The notes under the pieces are model-generated. The model worked only from the letters and a program-made list of their open reading frames with translations, was not told the DNA's origin and ran no database searches. Below are positions 7,791 through 14,676 of a stretch of 23,618 nt of DNA, in pieces. Every line of letters starts with the position of its first letter. The stretch's first letter is position 1. Location: assembly GCA_035307785.1 (NCBI GenBank), contig DATGHS010000087.1, positions 1-23,618 on the forward strand. The letters run 5' to 3'. This DNA comes from DATGHS01 sp035307785. GTDB taxonomy: Bacteria > Planctomycetota > Planctomycetia > Gemmatales > Gemmataceae. The position numbers and the translations under genes were made by a program.

Positions 7791-7917
7791 AACCCCGAAG
7801 GGGTTCGATATCATAGCCCAGGGTTGCCGCGCTTCGCGGCTACCCTGGGTGAACTGCCGCCCAGGGTAGCGGCGAAGCGCCGCAACCCTAGGCTATGGGA
7901 TGTAACGCCTTCGGCGT
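7791..7917. repeat. Palindrome cluster (element G with two flanking mini-hairpins)
   Basis: This fills most of the 308-nt gap between the DUF1559 and lipoprotein genes. The main element (7811-7898) pairs catagccc...accctggg with its mirror half, and each half is also a hairpin: cccagggt-t-gccgcg-ctt-cgcggc-t-accctggg on the left, and cccagggt-a-gcggcg-aag-cgccgc-a-accct on the right. The two arms differ at positions that stay paired within each arm. Flanking hairpins are aacccc-gaa-ggggtt (7791-7805) and acgcc-ttc-ggcgt (7905-7917). The remaining gap sequence (7679-7790, 7918-7983) shows nothing recognisable. Confidence 0.8.
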
Positions 7918-7983
7918 AAAAGCCAACATCGAAAGTCTAAAACGCTGACGCAGGCCTGTGCCCACATTCTCGAAATCGTTGCT

Positions 7984-9063
7984 CTAATACTCTTCGCCAA
8001 TAACCTGCCCGTCCGCCTTGCTGATGAGCAGGCACCAGGTCAGTTCGCTGATGGAACTCTTCACCCCGTGCACGCTGCCGTCGGCAAAGCAGCACATCAC
8101 CACGCCGCCGGTGTGGTGGCTGCGCGACATGCCGGAGGTCATCAGGTTGCCGCCCTGAATGCAGCCGAGGCCATCGACCGAGCCGATGGTATTGGTCCAA
8201 AACTTGGAGCAGGTCTGGATCTCATCGCCGTCGTTGCCCGAGTCGCCGAGAGTGTTGTTTGGCGTCGGGTTGTACGGCGCCCGGCCCGCGTTCACGATGC
8301 TGGAACTGGGAAAACCCAGCGCCCACACGCCGCGCGGATCGAGCGGCGATTTGCCGGCGCGCAGCTCGGCAACCATGATCGTGTTGGAAGTGCCATCGAC
8401 GATTTCGGCAATCTTGCACCCGTAGTTGGCCGATGCAATCGGGCTGGAAACCAGTCCTTTGATCGGCCCCGCCTGCGAGGTCTTTTTCACGTTGCCATTC
8501 GCGACGTGATCGTAGTCCTCCCAGCCGGCGGTGACGCCGTAATTGCCGCGGGCCCAGTTGCCCGGTGGTACCGTCGGGTCCATGTAGTGTACCCGGTTGT
8601 ACGGGTCCGAAGGGCAAAGAAAGATCTTCAGATCGGTGGCGACGATCGACAGCCAGGTCATGTCGGCATTGGCTGGCCGTACCCCCTGCGTGACAGGCAC
8701 GCCGGGGTATCCTGCCACATTGCCTTGCCTATAGAGATTGTCTTGCTCAATGAAGGGCAACAAGATGCAGGCCCAGTTCGGCCCAAAATATCTCGACGTG
8801 AAATCGAGGAAATCGTCCCTGTCGGCAACGCCCATCCACCACGGAATTTGCGACGCCGGCGGAAAATGCTGATACGTGCTTTCGTAATTATGGAAGCCAA
8901 GGCCGAGGTGCTTGCAGTTGTTGCTGCACTGCGTGCGAGCCGCAGCTTCGCGCACTTTCTGCACGGCCGGCAACAATAGCCCAATCAAGATCGCGATAAT
9001 GGCGATCACCACCAGCAATTCGATGAGCGTGAACGCGGTCAGTTTGGAACGATGATGAAGCAT
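7984..9063 (-). CDS. DUF1559 domain protein, type II pseudopilin-like
   Basis: 359 residues. The N-terminus LTAFTLIELLVVIAIIAILI (from about residue 8) is a prepilin methylation motif followed by the hydrophobic helix that packs in pilus or pseudopilus fibres. The next segment, LLLPAVQKVREAAARTQCSN, is the DUF1559 hallmark. Near the C-terminus GGVVMCCFADGSVHGVKSSI matches the family's HxGG...FADGSV closing motif. This family is strongly expanded in planctomycetes and may form surface fibres or associate with a type II secretion system. The start at 9063 is well supported by GAGGAGG about six bases upstream. No pilin peptidase or secretion genes are nearby, so it must use machinery encoded elsewhere. 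It is followed by the small lipoprotein gene on the same strand. Confidence 0.96.
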   Translation of the reverse strand: MLHHRSKLTAFTLIELLVVIAIIAILIGLLLPAVQKVREAAARTQCSNNCKHLGLGFHNYESTYQHFPPASQIPWWMGVADRDDFLDFTSRYFGPNWACILLPFIEQDNLYRQGNVAGYPGVPVTQGVRPANADMTWLSIVATDLKIFLCPSDPYNRVHYMDPTVPPGNWARGNYGVTAGWEDYDHVANGNVKKTSQAGPIKGLVSSPIASANYGCKIAEIVDGTSNTIMVAELRAGKSPLDPRGVWALGFPSSSIVNAGRAPYNPTPNNTLGDSGNDGDEIQTCSKFWTNTIGSVDGLGCIQGGNLMTSGMSRSHHTGGVVMCCFADGSVHGVKSSISELTWCLLISKADGQVIGEEY

Positions 9064-9261
9064 TCGAATCCTCCTCGATGTTCAATCGGAGTGAAGCCAA
9101 CCGGAGAGAAAATTACAAGCTGCTGAGTCGCGGCAAAGAGGAGTCACAGCTTATTCACGGAAGCTTCTCGGCTTGGCAACCGGGCGTTTGCAAAGCCTTC
9201 ATCTTTGGGTGGATCTGGGAAGAAATGCACCTAAGGCGAACAGCGTTGAGCCACCGCAGTC

Positions 9262-9391
9262 TTCTCCCTCTCCCCCCGCTTCGGGGGGAGAGTGTTGGGG
9301 TAAGGGGGGTAGTGGCGCCGCGCGAGATTCCCACCCCCCTCAGCCCCGTCCCCTCTCCCCCGAAACGGCCGAAACGGGGGAAAGGGGAGAA
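9262..9391. repeat. G/C-run nested inverted repeat with G-quadruplex motif
   Basis: The left half (ttctccctctcccccc... through ...taaggggggt) and the right half (acccccctcagcccc through ggggagaa) are imperfect inverted copies. The left half folds on itself as ctctcccccc-gctt-cggggggagag. On the minus strand, positions 9361-9334 give four G-runs of 5, 4, 4 and 6 separated by loops of 3, 2 and 4 nt, a canonical quadruplex motif. This type of ctctcccccc...ggggggagag sequence is a familiar dispersed repeat in GC-rich genomes. Confidence 0.7.
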
Positions 9392-9482
9392 AAGCCATTT
9401 GCATTCCTACAACGGGATCGTATGCTTGTTCGCCGCTGCGCAGGCGATATGCGGCGACAATTTGCTCGGTTGGAGAGGATGG

Positions 9483-9520
9483 TGTTACACAATGTTACAG
9501 ATCTGCATCAATTTGTTACA
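9483..9520 (+). promoter_or_regulatory. Heptamer array 1 (TGTTACA type), candidate operator
   Basis: TGTTACA occurs at 9483, 9493 and 9514, and a one-off variant TGCATCA (relative to TGCAACA) at 9504. Start-to-start steps are 10, 11 and 10 bp, one helical turn each. TGTTACA has TGT/ACA dyad symmetry around its centre. The array lies 210 bp before the ThuA/PVC start codon. Confidence 0.55.
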
Positions 9521-9574
9521 CCGGTGAGAATTTTCGCTCCGTTTCGGCAAAGCAACCAAGCCGGCCGCGACAGT

Positions 9575-9612
9575 TGCAACACAATGCAACAGTTTTGCAA
9601 CAGAATGCAACA
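9575..9612 (+). promoter_or_regulatory. Heptamer array 2 (TGCAACA type), candidate operator
   Basis: Four perfect TGCAACA heptamers at 9575, 9585, 9596 and 9606, again with steps of 10, 11 and 10 bp. Over 40 nt it is about 70% identical to array 1 and shares the spacer CAA after the first heptamer and the trailing CC. It ends 117 bp before the ThuA/PVC start codon. A regulator that binds several turns on one face of DNA is inferred. Confidence 0.6.
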
Positions 9613-9729
9613 CCCCTAAAAAAATTCCGGCTACCCGCCCTTCGCGCCCGCCTCTTGGAAACCGCATTCGCAACCGCTAACTTGTCAAGAATCCACTTTT
9701 TCGCAAGTTTTTCGTTCGGGAACTAAACC

Positions 9730-12700
9730 ATGTCGCGTTACGCTATGTTCGCTGGTCTCCTGGCCTTGCTCTGCCCAGCCTTCACCCCGGCCCAAACCCC
9801 GCCGGCGCTGAAGATTCTCTTCCTCGGCGACAACGGCCACCATCGGCCCGCCGACCGCTTTCGTGATCTACAGCCGGTCATGGCCAAGCGCAACATCGAC
9901 ATCACCTACACCGATAAACCCGATGCGCTCGATCCCAAGATTCTCTCGAAGTACGACGGACTCATTGTCTACGCCAACATCGATGAGATTTCGCCGAGCC
10001 AGGAAAAAGCGTTGCTCGATTTCGTTGAAGGCGGCAAAGGCTTCATTCCGCTACACTGTGCTTCGTACTGCTTCCGCAACTCGCAGAAATATGTCGATCT
10101 GGTCGGCGCTCAATTCAAGAGCCACAACACCGGCACTTTCCGCACTACCATTGCGAACCCGGACCATCCCGTCATGAAAGGCTTTGGCGGCTTCAGCAGC
10201 TGGGATGAAACTTACGTTCACACCAAGCACAACGAGAAGGACCGCACGGTCCTCGAATATCGCGAAGAAGGCGGCAAGAAGGAGCCGTGGACGTGGGTGC
10301 GCACGCAGGGCAAGGGCCGGGTCTTCTACACCGCGTGGGGGCACGACCAACGCACCTGGACGCACCCCGGCTTCCAGAATCTGGTCGAACGCGGCATCCG
10401 CTGGGCCTGCGGGCAAGGCCCAGGCGTGGTCCCGGCCTATTCGGACAAGTCTGACACGGCTGATAAGTCTGATAAACCCTTTAAGCCAGAGATGACGAAG
10501 CTGCCCAAGGACTTGAAGCCCTTTGAATATGTGCCCGCCAAAGTGCCGTTTTACCCGCCGAGCACGCGCTGGGGCACTACTTCGGACCCGCTCACCAAGA
10601 TGCAGAAGCCGCTATCGACCGAAGAGTCGATGAAGCACTTCGTCACGCCGGTCGGCTTCGAGGTGAAGCTCTGGGTGGATGAAACCAAGCTCGGCGGCGG
10701 CAAGCCGATCTGCATGGCCTGGGACGAGCAGGGCCGGCTCTGGGTCGCCCTTACCGTCGATTACCCAAACAACAAGCAGCCCGAAGGCGAAGGCCACGAC
10801 CGCATTGTAATTTGCGAAGACACCACCGGCAGCGGCGTCTGCGACAAGGTCACAACGTTTGCCGAAAAGCTGAGCATCCCCACGAGCATCCTGCCCTGCT
10901 TCGGCGGCGTGATCGTGCACCAGGCCCCGCACACGCTGTTTCTGAAAGACACCACGGGCAGCGGCAAGGCCAACGTCAAACAAATCCTCTTCACCGGCTG
11001 GGGCATCAGCGACACCCACGCCGGCCCAAGCAACCTCCGCTATGGCCTCGACAACTGGATCTACGGCATCGTCGGTTACAGCGCCTTCCGCGGCACCGTT
11101 GCCGGCGAACGACTGTCGTTTAGCCAGGGCTTCTATCGCTTCCAAGTCTATCGCGAAACGGACGACCGACTCAAAGTCAGTAAGCTCGAATTCCTCCGCA
11201 GCACCAGCAACAACTCCTGGGGCGTCGGCTTCAACGAAGAAGGCCAGCTCTTCGGCTCCACGGCCAACGGCTGCCCCATCGTGCACATGCCGATCCCGAA
11301 CCGCTACTACGAAAAGGTCCGCGGCCTCGCCCCCAGCGTGCTGCGGAACATCGCCCCGGACAATCACTTCGAGCCGATCACCGACAAGGTGCGGCAGGTG
11401 GATTGGCACGGCGGCTTTACGGCCGCGGCCGGCTGCGGCCTTTACACCGCCCGCACCTACCCCAAGGAATACTGGAACCGCACGGCGTTTGTCTGCGAGC
11501 CGACCGGCCACCTGGTTGCTACTTTCGAACTCAGCCCAGACGGGGCCAGCTACAAGGCCCGCTACGGCTGGAACCTGCTGGCCAGCGACGACGAATGGAG
11601 CGCCCCGATCATGGCCGAGGTCGGCCCCGACGGGAACGTCTGGGTGATCGACTGGTACAACTTCATCGTCCAGCACAACCCCACGCCGCCCGGCTTCCGC
11701 ACCGGCAAAGGCGCCGCCTACGAAACCGACCTGCGCGACAAGCAGCACGGCCGCATCTACCGCATCGTCTACACCGGCGCGAAACCGGAGAAGCCGATGA
11801 CGCTGAAAAACGCGAAGCCGGAGAAGCTGGTGGAGACGCTGAAGAATCCGAATATGCTCTGGCGAATGCAAGCGCAACGGCTGCTACTACAAAAGGCACT
11901 TGATCTGCCTGAAGAGACGAAGAAGGAAGTATTGACCGCGCTGTATGCTTTGGCGAACGATCAATCCGTTGATGAAGTTGGATTGAATGCCGGCGCAATA
12001 CACGCATTACGAGTTGCAGGTTTACCGCCTTACTCCTTGCCGAATTACGGCCCACCCGCTGAAATCGTGAGATTGCTCGTGCACAAATCACCTGGTGTAC
12101 GGATCGCGGCAATTCAGCAGTGCGATCCGATACTTTTGGGCAGGCTCGGAGATGGAATAGACGATCCTAAGCTATTCCCGTCGGATCCGAAAACTGAATT
12201 GGCCTTTCTGCTCGCCCTCTGCGACGGGCCGCACCCCAGCAATTACATCGATGTCCACCTTGGGAGGGTGACAAATGCAGCCACATTGCGCGACCCTGTG
12301 CTAAAGGACGCTTTGACTCTCGCCGCGATAGCAAAAGGAGAAACGTTTTTCCGTGATTATGTAGGGATGGCGACGGATAACAAAGATCTGTCAGACCAAA
12401 CTTTGGGCGTGATTCGCATGGTAGCCCAAAACATCGCGTCCCAAGCACGACCACCCAGTGGCATTTTGAAAGTATTGACAAAAACAGACAGCAAAGTTCG
12501 CGATGCAATAATATCTGGCTTGGCTCGATCGTGGCCAAGGGACAAGCCTGTTGAACTGGACCAAGGGGCTCAAGCGACCCTCAAGGAACTCCTAGGGCAA
12601 CTTCCCGCGCCCACAAGAGCAACGCTTCTTCGCTTGGCGGCAACCTGGGGTGTCAAAGGCCTCGACACGCAGCTCGCCGAAATCGCCAAAACCACCCTCG

Positions 12701-14148
12701 CCACCGCTCTCGACGCCAAAGCCACCGACGATTCCCGCATCGATGCCGTTCGCCAGTACGTCGAACTCCGCGATCTCGATGCCGCAACGGTCGAGCAGCT
12801 TCTTGGGCTCATCACGCCGCAATCGTCGCCGCAGTTCACTTCAGGCCTGTTGGAAGCAATGGCCTCGCGGCCATCGGCGGATGTCGCGCCGGCTTTGCTG
12901 AAGCGTCTCGCTGCCTGGCCGCCGTCGGCGCGAAAGTCAGCCGTGGGCGTCTTGCTCGGCCGCACCGATTTCATCCGCGTGCTGCTGGATGGCATCGAGA
13001 AAGGCCAGGCGCAACTGAGCGATCTGGCACTCGACCAGCGGGAAGCGCTGGCGGCCCATTCCGACCGGCGAATTGCCGCGCGGGCCAAGGCGTTGCTGGC
13101 CAAGGGCGGCGGCCTGCCCGACCCGGACCGGCAAAAGGTCATCGATGAATTCTTGCCCAACCTGAAAAAGACCGGCGACCCCGTGGCCGGCAAGCTTGTC
13201 TTCAAGAACAACTGCGCCAAGTGCCACCGGCACTCCGGCGAGGGCGAGCAGATCGGCCCCGACCTGACCGGCATGTCGGTCCATCCGAAAGAGCACCTGC
13301 TCATCGACATTCTTGACCCGAGCCGCAGCGTGGAGGGGAACTACCGCGTTTACCGCGTGGAGATGAAAGACGGCCGCACCTTCAGCGGCCTGCTCGCTTC
13401 GGAAACGAAGACGACGATTGAACTCGTCGATGCCGAGACCAAGCGGCACGTGCTCCAGCGCAGCGAGATCGACGAACTCCAGGCCAGTAACAAATCGCTC
13501 ATGCCGGAGGGCTTCGAAAAGCAACTGAAGCCGGAAGACCTGGTGAACCTGCTGGAGTTCCTCACGCAGAAGGGCAAGTATGTGCCGCTGCCGATCGATA
13601 AGGTCGCCACGGTGGTCAGCACCAAGGGCATGTTCTACAGCGAAGACGCCCCGGGCGAGCGGCTCATCTTCCAGGATTGGTCGCCCAAGACGTTCGACGG
13701 CATTCCCTTCACGCTGGTCGATCCGCAGAAGGACCAGAAGAAGAACATCATTCTCCTTTACGGGCCCAATGGCACGATCCCGCCCAAGATGCCGAAGTCG
13801 GTGAGCGTGGCCTGCAACACCAGCGCGAAAGCCATCCACCTGCTCAGCGGCGTGAGCGGCTGGGGCTACCCGTATAGCAATGAGCACTCGGTCAGCATGA
13901 TCGTGCGCCTGCACTACGCCGGCGGTAAGACCGAAGACCACCAGTTAAAGAACGGCGAGCAGTTCGCCGACTACATTCGCCGTGTGGATGTGCCGGATTC
14001 GAAATTCGCCTTCGCGCTGCGGGGGCAACAGATCCGCTATTTCGCGATCACTCCAAAGAGCAAAGATGTGATCGAGAAGATTGAATTCGTGAAGGGGCCA
14101 GACCAGACGGCGCCGGTGGTGATGGCGGTGACCGTGGAGACACAGTGA
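9730..14148 (+). CDS. ThuA / PVC-type dehydrogenase / CxxCH haem-binding fusion protein
   Basis: 1472 residues. A signal peptide (MSRYAMFAGLLALLCPAFTP) is followed by a ThuA-like domain (about 27-228, ILFLGDNGHHRPADRF at its start), a repetitive charged linker (238-250), and the PVC membrane-bound dehydrogenase beta-propeller (about 300-690, GFEVKLWVDE, MAWDEQGRLWV, GLDNWIYGIVGY). A HEAT-like helical region (about 700-1120) leads to a cytochrome domain with a single CAKCH site at 1162-1166. Its IGPDLTG, ILDPSRSV and MPEGFEKQL motifs are typical of PVC haem-binding modules. The C-terminal 180 residues look like a beta-sandwich of NPCBM/X-like character. Such proteins are numerous in planctomycetes and are thought to act in periplasmic sugar oxidation; the substrate is unknown. 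Residues about 717-973 are encoded by DNA with visibly lower GC. The ribosome site is weak. Confidence 0.93.
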   Translation: MSRYAMFAGLLALLCPAFTPAQTPPALKILFLGDNGHHRPADRFRDLQPVMAKRNIDITYTDKPDALDPKILSKYDGLIVYANIDEISPSQEKALLDFVEGGKGFIPLHCASYCFRNSQKYVDLVGAQFKSHNTGTFRTTIANPDHPVMKGFGGFSSWDETYVHTKHNEKDRTVLEYREEGGKKEPWTWVRTQGKGRVFYTAWGHDQRTWTHPGFQNLVERGIRWACGQGPGVVPAYSDKSDTADKSDKPFKPEMTKLPKDLKPFEYVPAKVPFYPPSTRWGTTSDPLTKMQKPLSTEESMKHFVTPVGFEVKLWVDETKLGGGKPICMAWDEQGRLWVALTVDYPNNKQPEGEGHDRIVICEDTTGSGVCDKVTTFAEKLSIPTSILPCFGGVIVHQAPHTLFLKDTTGSGKANVKQILFTGWGISDTHAGPSNLRYGLDNWIYGIVGYSAFRGTVAGERLSFSQGFYRFQVYRETDDRLKVSKLEFLRSTSNNSWGVGFNEEGQLFGSTANGCPIVHMPIPNRYYEKVRGLAPSVLRNIAPDNHFEPITDKVRQVDWHGGFTAAAGCGLYTARTYPKEYWNRTAFVCEPTGHLVATFELSPDGASYKARYGWNLLASDDEWSAPIMAEVGPDGNVWVIDWYNFIVQHNPTPPGFRTGKGAAYETDLRDKQHGRIYRIVYTGAKPEKPMTLKNAKPEKLVETLKNPNMLWRMQAQRLLLQKALDLPEETKKEVLTALYALANDQSVDEVGLNAGAIHALRVAGLPPYSLPNYGPPAEIVRLLVHKSPGVRIAAIQQCDPILLGRLGDGIDDPKLFPSDPKTELAFLLALCDGPHPSNYIDVHLGRVTNAATLRDPVLKDALTLAAIAKGETFFRDYVGMATDNKDLSDQTLGVIRMVAQNIASQARPPSGILKVLTKTDSKVRDAIISGLARSWPRDKPVELDQGAQATLKELLGQLPAPTRATLLRLAATWGVKGLDTQLAEIAKTTLATALDAKATDDSRIDAVRQYVELRDLDAATVEQLLGLITPQSSPQFTSGLLEAMASRPSADVAPALLKRLAAWPPSARKSAVGVLLGRTDFIRVLLDGIEKGQAQLSDLALDQREALAAHSDRRIAARAKALLAKGGGLPDPDRQKVIDEFLPNLKKTGDPVAGKLVFKNNCAKCHRHSGEGEQIGPDLTGMSVHPKEHLLIDILDPSRSVEGNYRVYRVEMKDGRTFSGLLASETKTTIELVDAETKRHVLQRSEIDELQASNKSLMPEGFEKQLKPEDLVNLLEFLTQKGKYVPLPIDKVATVVSTKGMFYSEDAPGERLIFQDWSPKTFDGIPFTLVDPQKDQKKNIILLYGPNGTIPPKMPKSVSVACNTSAKAIHLLSGVSGWGYPYSNEHSVSMIVRLHYAGGKTEDHQLKNGEQFADYIRRVDVPDSKFAFALRGQQIRYFAITPKSKDVIEKIEFVKGPDQTAPVVMAVTVETQ

Positions 14149-14152
14149 CTGT

Positions 14153-14230
14153 CTGAGCCGCGCACGTAGCGCAGCGGAGTAAGCGGCGGGGTGAGACCGC
14201 TTACTCCGCTGCGCTACGTGCGCGGCTCAG
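14153..14230. terminator. Perfect 34-bp hairpin between convergent genes (element E)
   Basis: 14153-14186 and 14197-14230 are exact inverted copies separated by a 10-nt loop (cggggtgaga). The stem contains GTAG near the middle of the left arm and CTAC in the right. It starts 4 nt after the ThuA/PVC stop and ends 2 nt from the stop of the minus-strand small gene, so it can serve as a two-way terminator. No U-tract flanks it. Confidence 0.8.
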
Positions 14231-14232
14231 AT

Positions 14233-14529
14233 CTATTCTGTGCGCTCCTGATCCTCCTCTTCCTGTGCCTTCATCTTCGCCCGCAGCTCTTTGACAACTC
14301 GTTCCACTTGCTCCACATCTTCATTGCTTACGCCTTCGCGCCGTTGATAGCGGCGGCGCATGCGGTCGAGGAGTTCTTCCCATAGGGCCAGCGTGGGCTT
14401 CAGGCCGCGGATCCACTCGCCCCGGCGCTCAAGCTTGAACATGAAGGTCCACTGCTTCGCGAACTTCTCGGCGCACATGAAGCGCCGTTCGCCGGTTTCT
14501 GGATCGGTGTCGGTCCATTTGATTTGCAT
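14233..14529 (-). CDS. Small hypothetical protein, acidic/basic helical
   Basis: 98 residues from the ATG at 14529 (MQIKWTDTDPETGERRFMCA); an open frame to 14583 would add residues encoded by the tandem cacggatag repeat and is less likely. I do not recognise a family. The N-terminus reads like a small beta unit (IKWTDTDPETGERRF). The central part carries Trp-rich segments (FAKQWTFMFKLERRGEWIRG). The last 45 residues are strongly charged and predicted helical or coiled-coil (DRMRRRYQRREG, EQVERVVKELRAKMKAQEEE). There is no signal peptide or membrane helix, so it is probably cytoplasmic. The coding bias and the lack of overlap with neighbours support a real gene. The hairpin E follows its stop within 2 nt. 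Confidence 0.65.
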   Translation of the reverse strand: MQIKWTDTDPETGERRFMCAEKFAKQWTFMFKLERRGEWIRGLKPTLALWEELLDRMRRRYQRREGVSNEDVEQVERVVKELRAKMKAQEEEDQERTE

Positions 14530-14557
14530 GGCATGTCGCTTCGGAAGAGGCCCCACT

Positions 14558-14582
14558 GATTTCACGGATAGCACGGATAGCA
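14558..14582. repeat. Short tandem repeat cacggatag
   Basis: ttcacggatagcacggatag contains two head-to-tail copies of cacggatag, 10 bp apart, upstream of the small gene at 14529. The wording ctgatttcacggatagcacggatag resembles a dispersed satellite-like repeat of GC-rich environmental genomes (from memory, not searched). Confidence 0.45.
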
Positions 14583-14591
14583 ATTGTGCGT

Positions 14592-14661
14592 GCCATGTTG
14601 GTAGTGACCGGCTTTAGCCGGTCAGTGCGGACCGGCTAAAGCCGGTCACTACCAACATGGC
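14592..14661. repeat. BIME-like double palindrome (element C)
   Basis: A 14-bp perfect outer stem (gccatgttggtagt with actaccaacatggc) encloses two 18-nt palindromes, gaccggctttagccggtc (14606-14623) and gaccggctaaagccggtc (14630-14647). The arms are identical to those of element B nine kilobases away, while the outermost stem bases differ. It begins 15 nt after the stop of the pseudouridine synthase gene on the minus strand. Confidence 0.88.
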
Positions 14662-14676
14662 TCACCGAAAGCGGTC

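Larger units (their letters stand above)
9064..9729. other. Divergent intergenic region, 666 bp, rich in repeats
   Basis: The region lies between the DUF1559 gene (minus) and the ThuA/PVC gene (plus). It contains a C/G-run inverted repeat (9262-9391) and two heptamer arrays (9483-9520 and 9575-9612). Open frames that cross it are composed of the repeats and have no protein-like character, so no gene is called. No convincing -35/-10 pair was found near either start. Confidence 0.7.

Noticed and set aside
9078..9527. Open frame of 149 codons in the divergent intergenic region
   Set aside because: It runs through the C/G-run repeat and the first heptamer array, and its Pro/Arg/Ser-rich product looks like translated repeat. 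The overlapping frame at 9173-9619 is rejected for the same reason.
9483..9612. CRISPR-like array
   Set aside because: The repeats are 7 bp with 3-4 bp spacers, far below CRISPR dimensions, and no cas gene is present.
14152..14660. Ribozyme or structured ncRNA at the palindromes
   Set aside because: The elements consist only of simple stems with short loops, and no conserved unpaired motif is visible.
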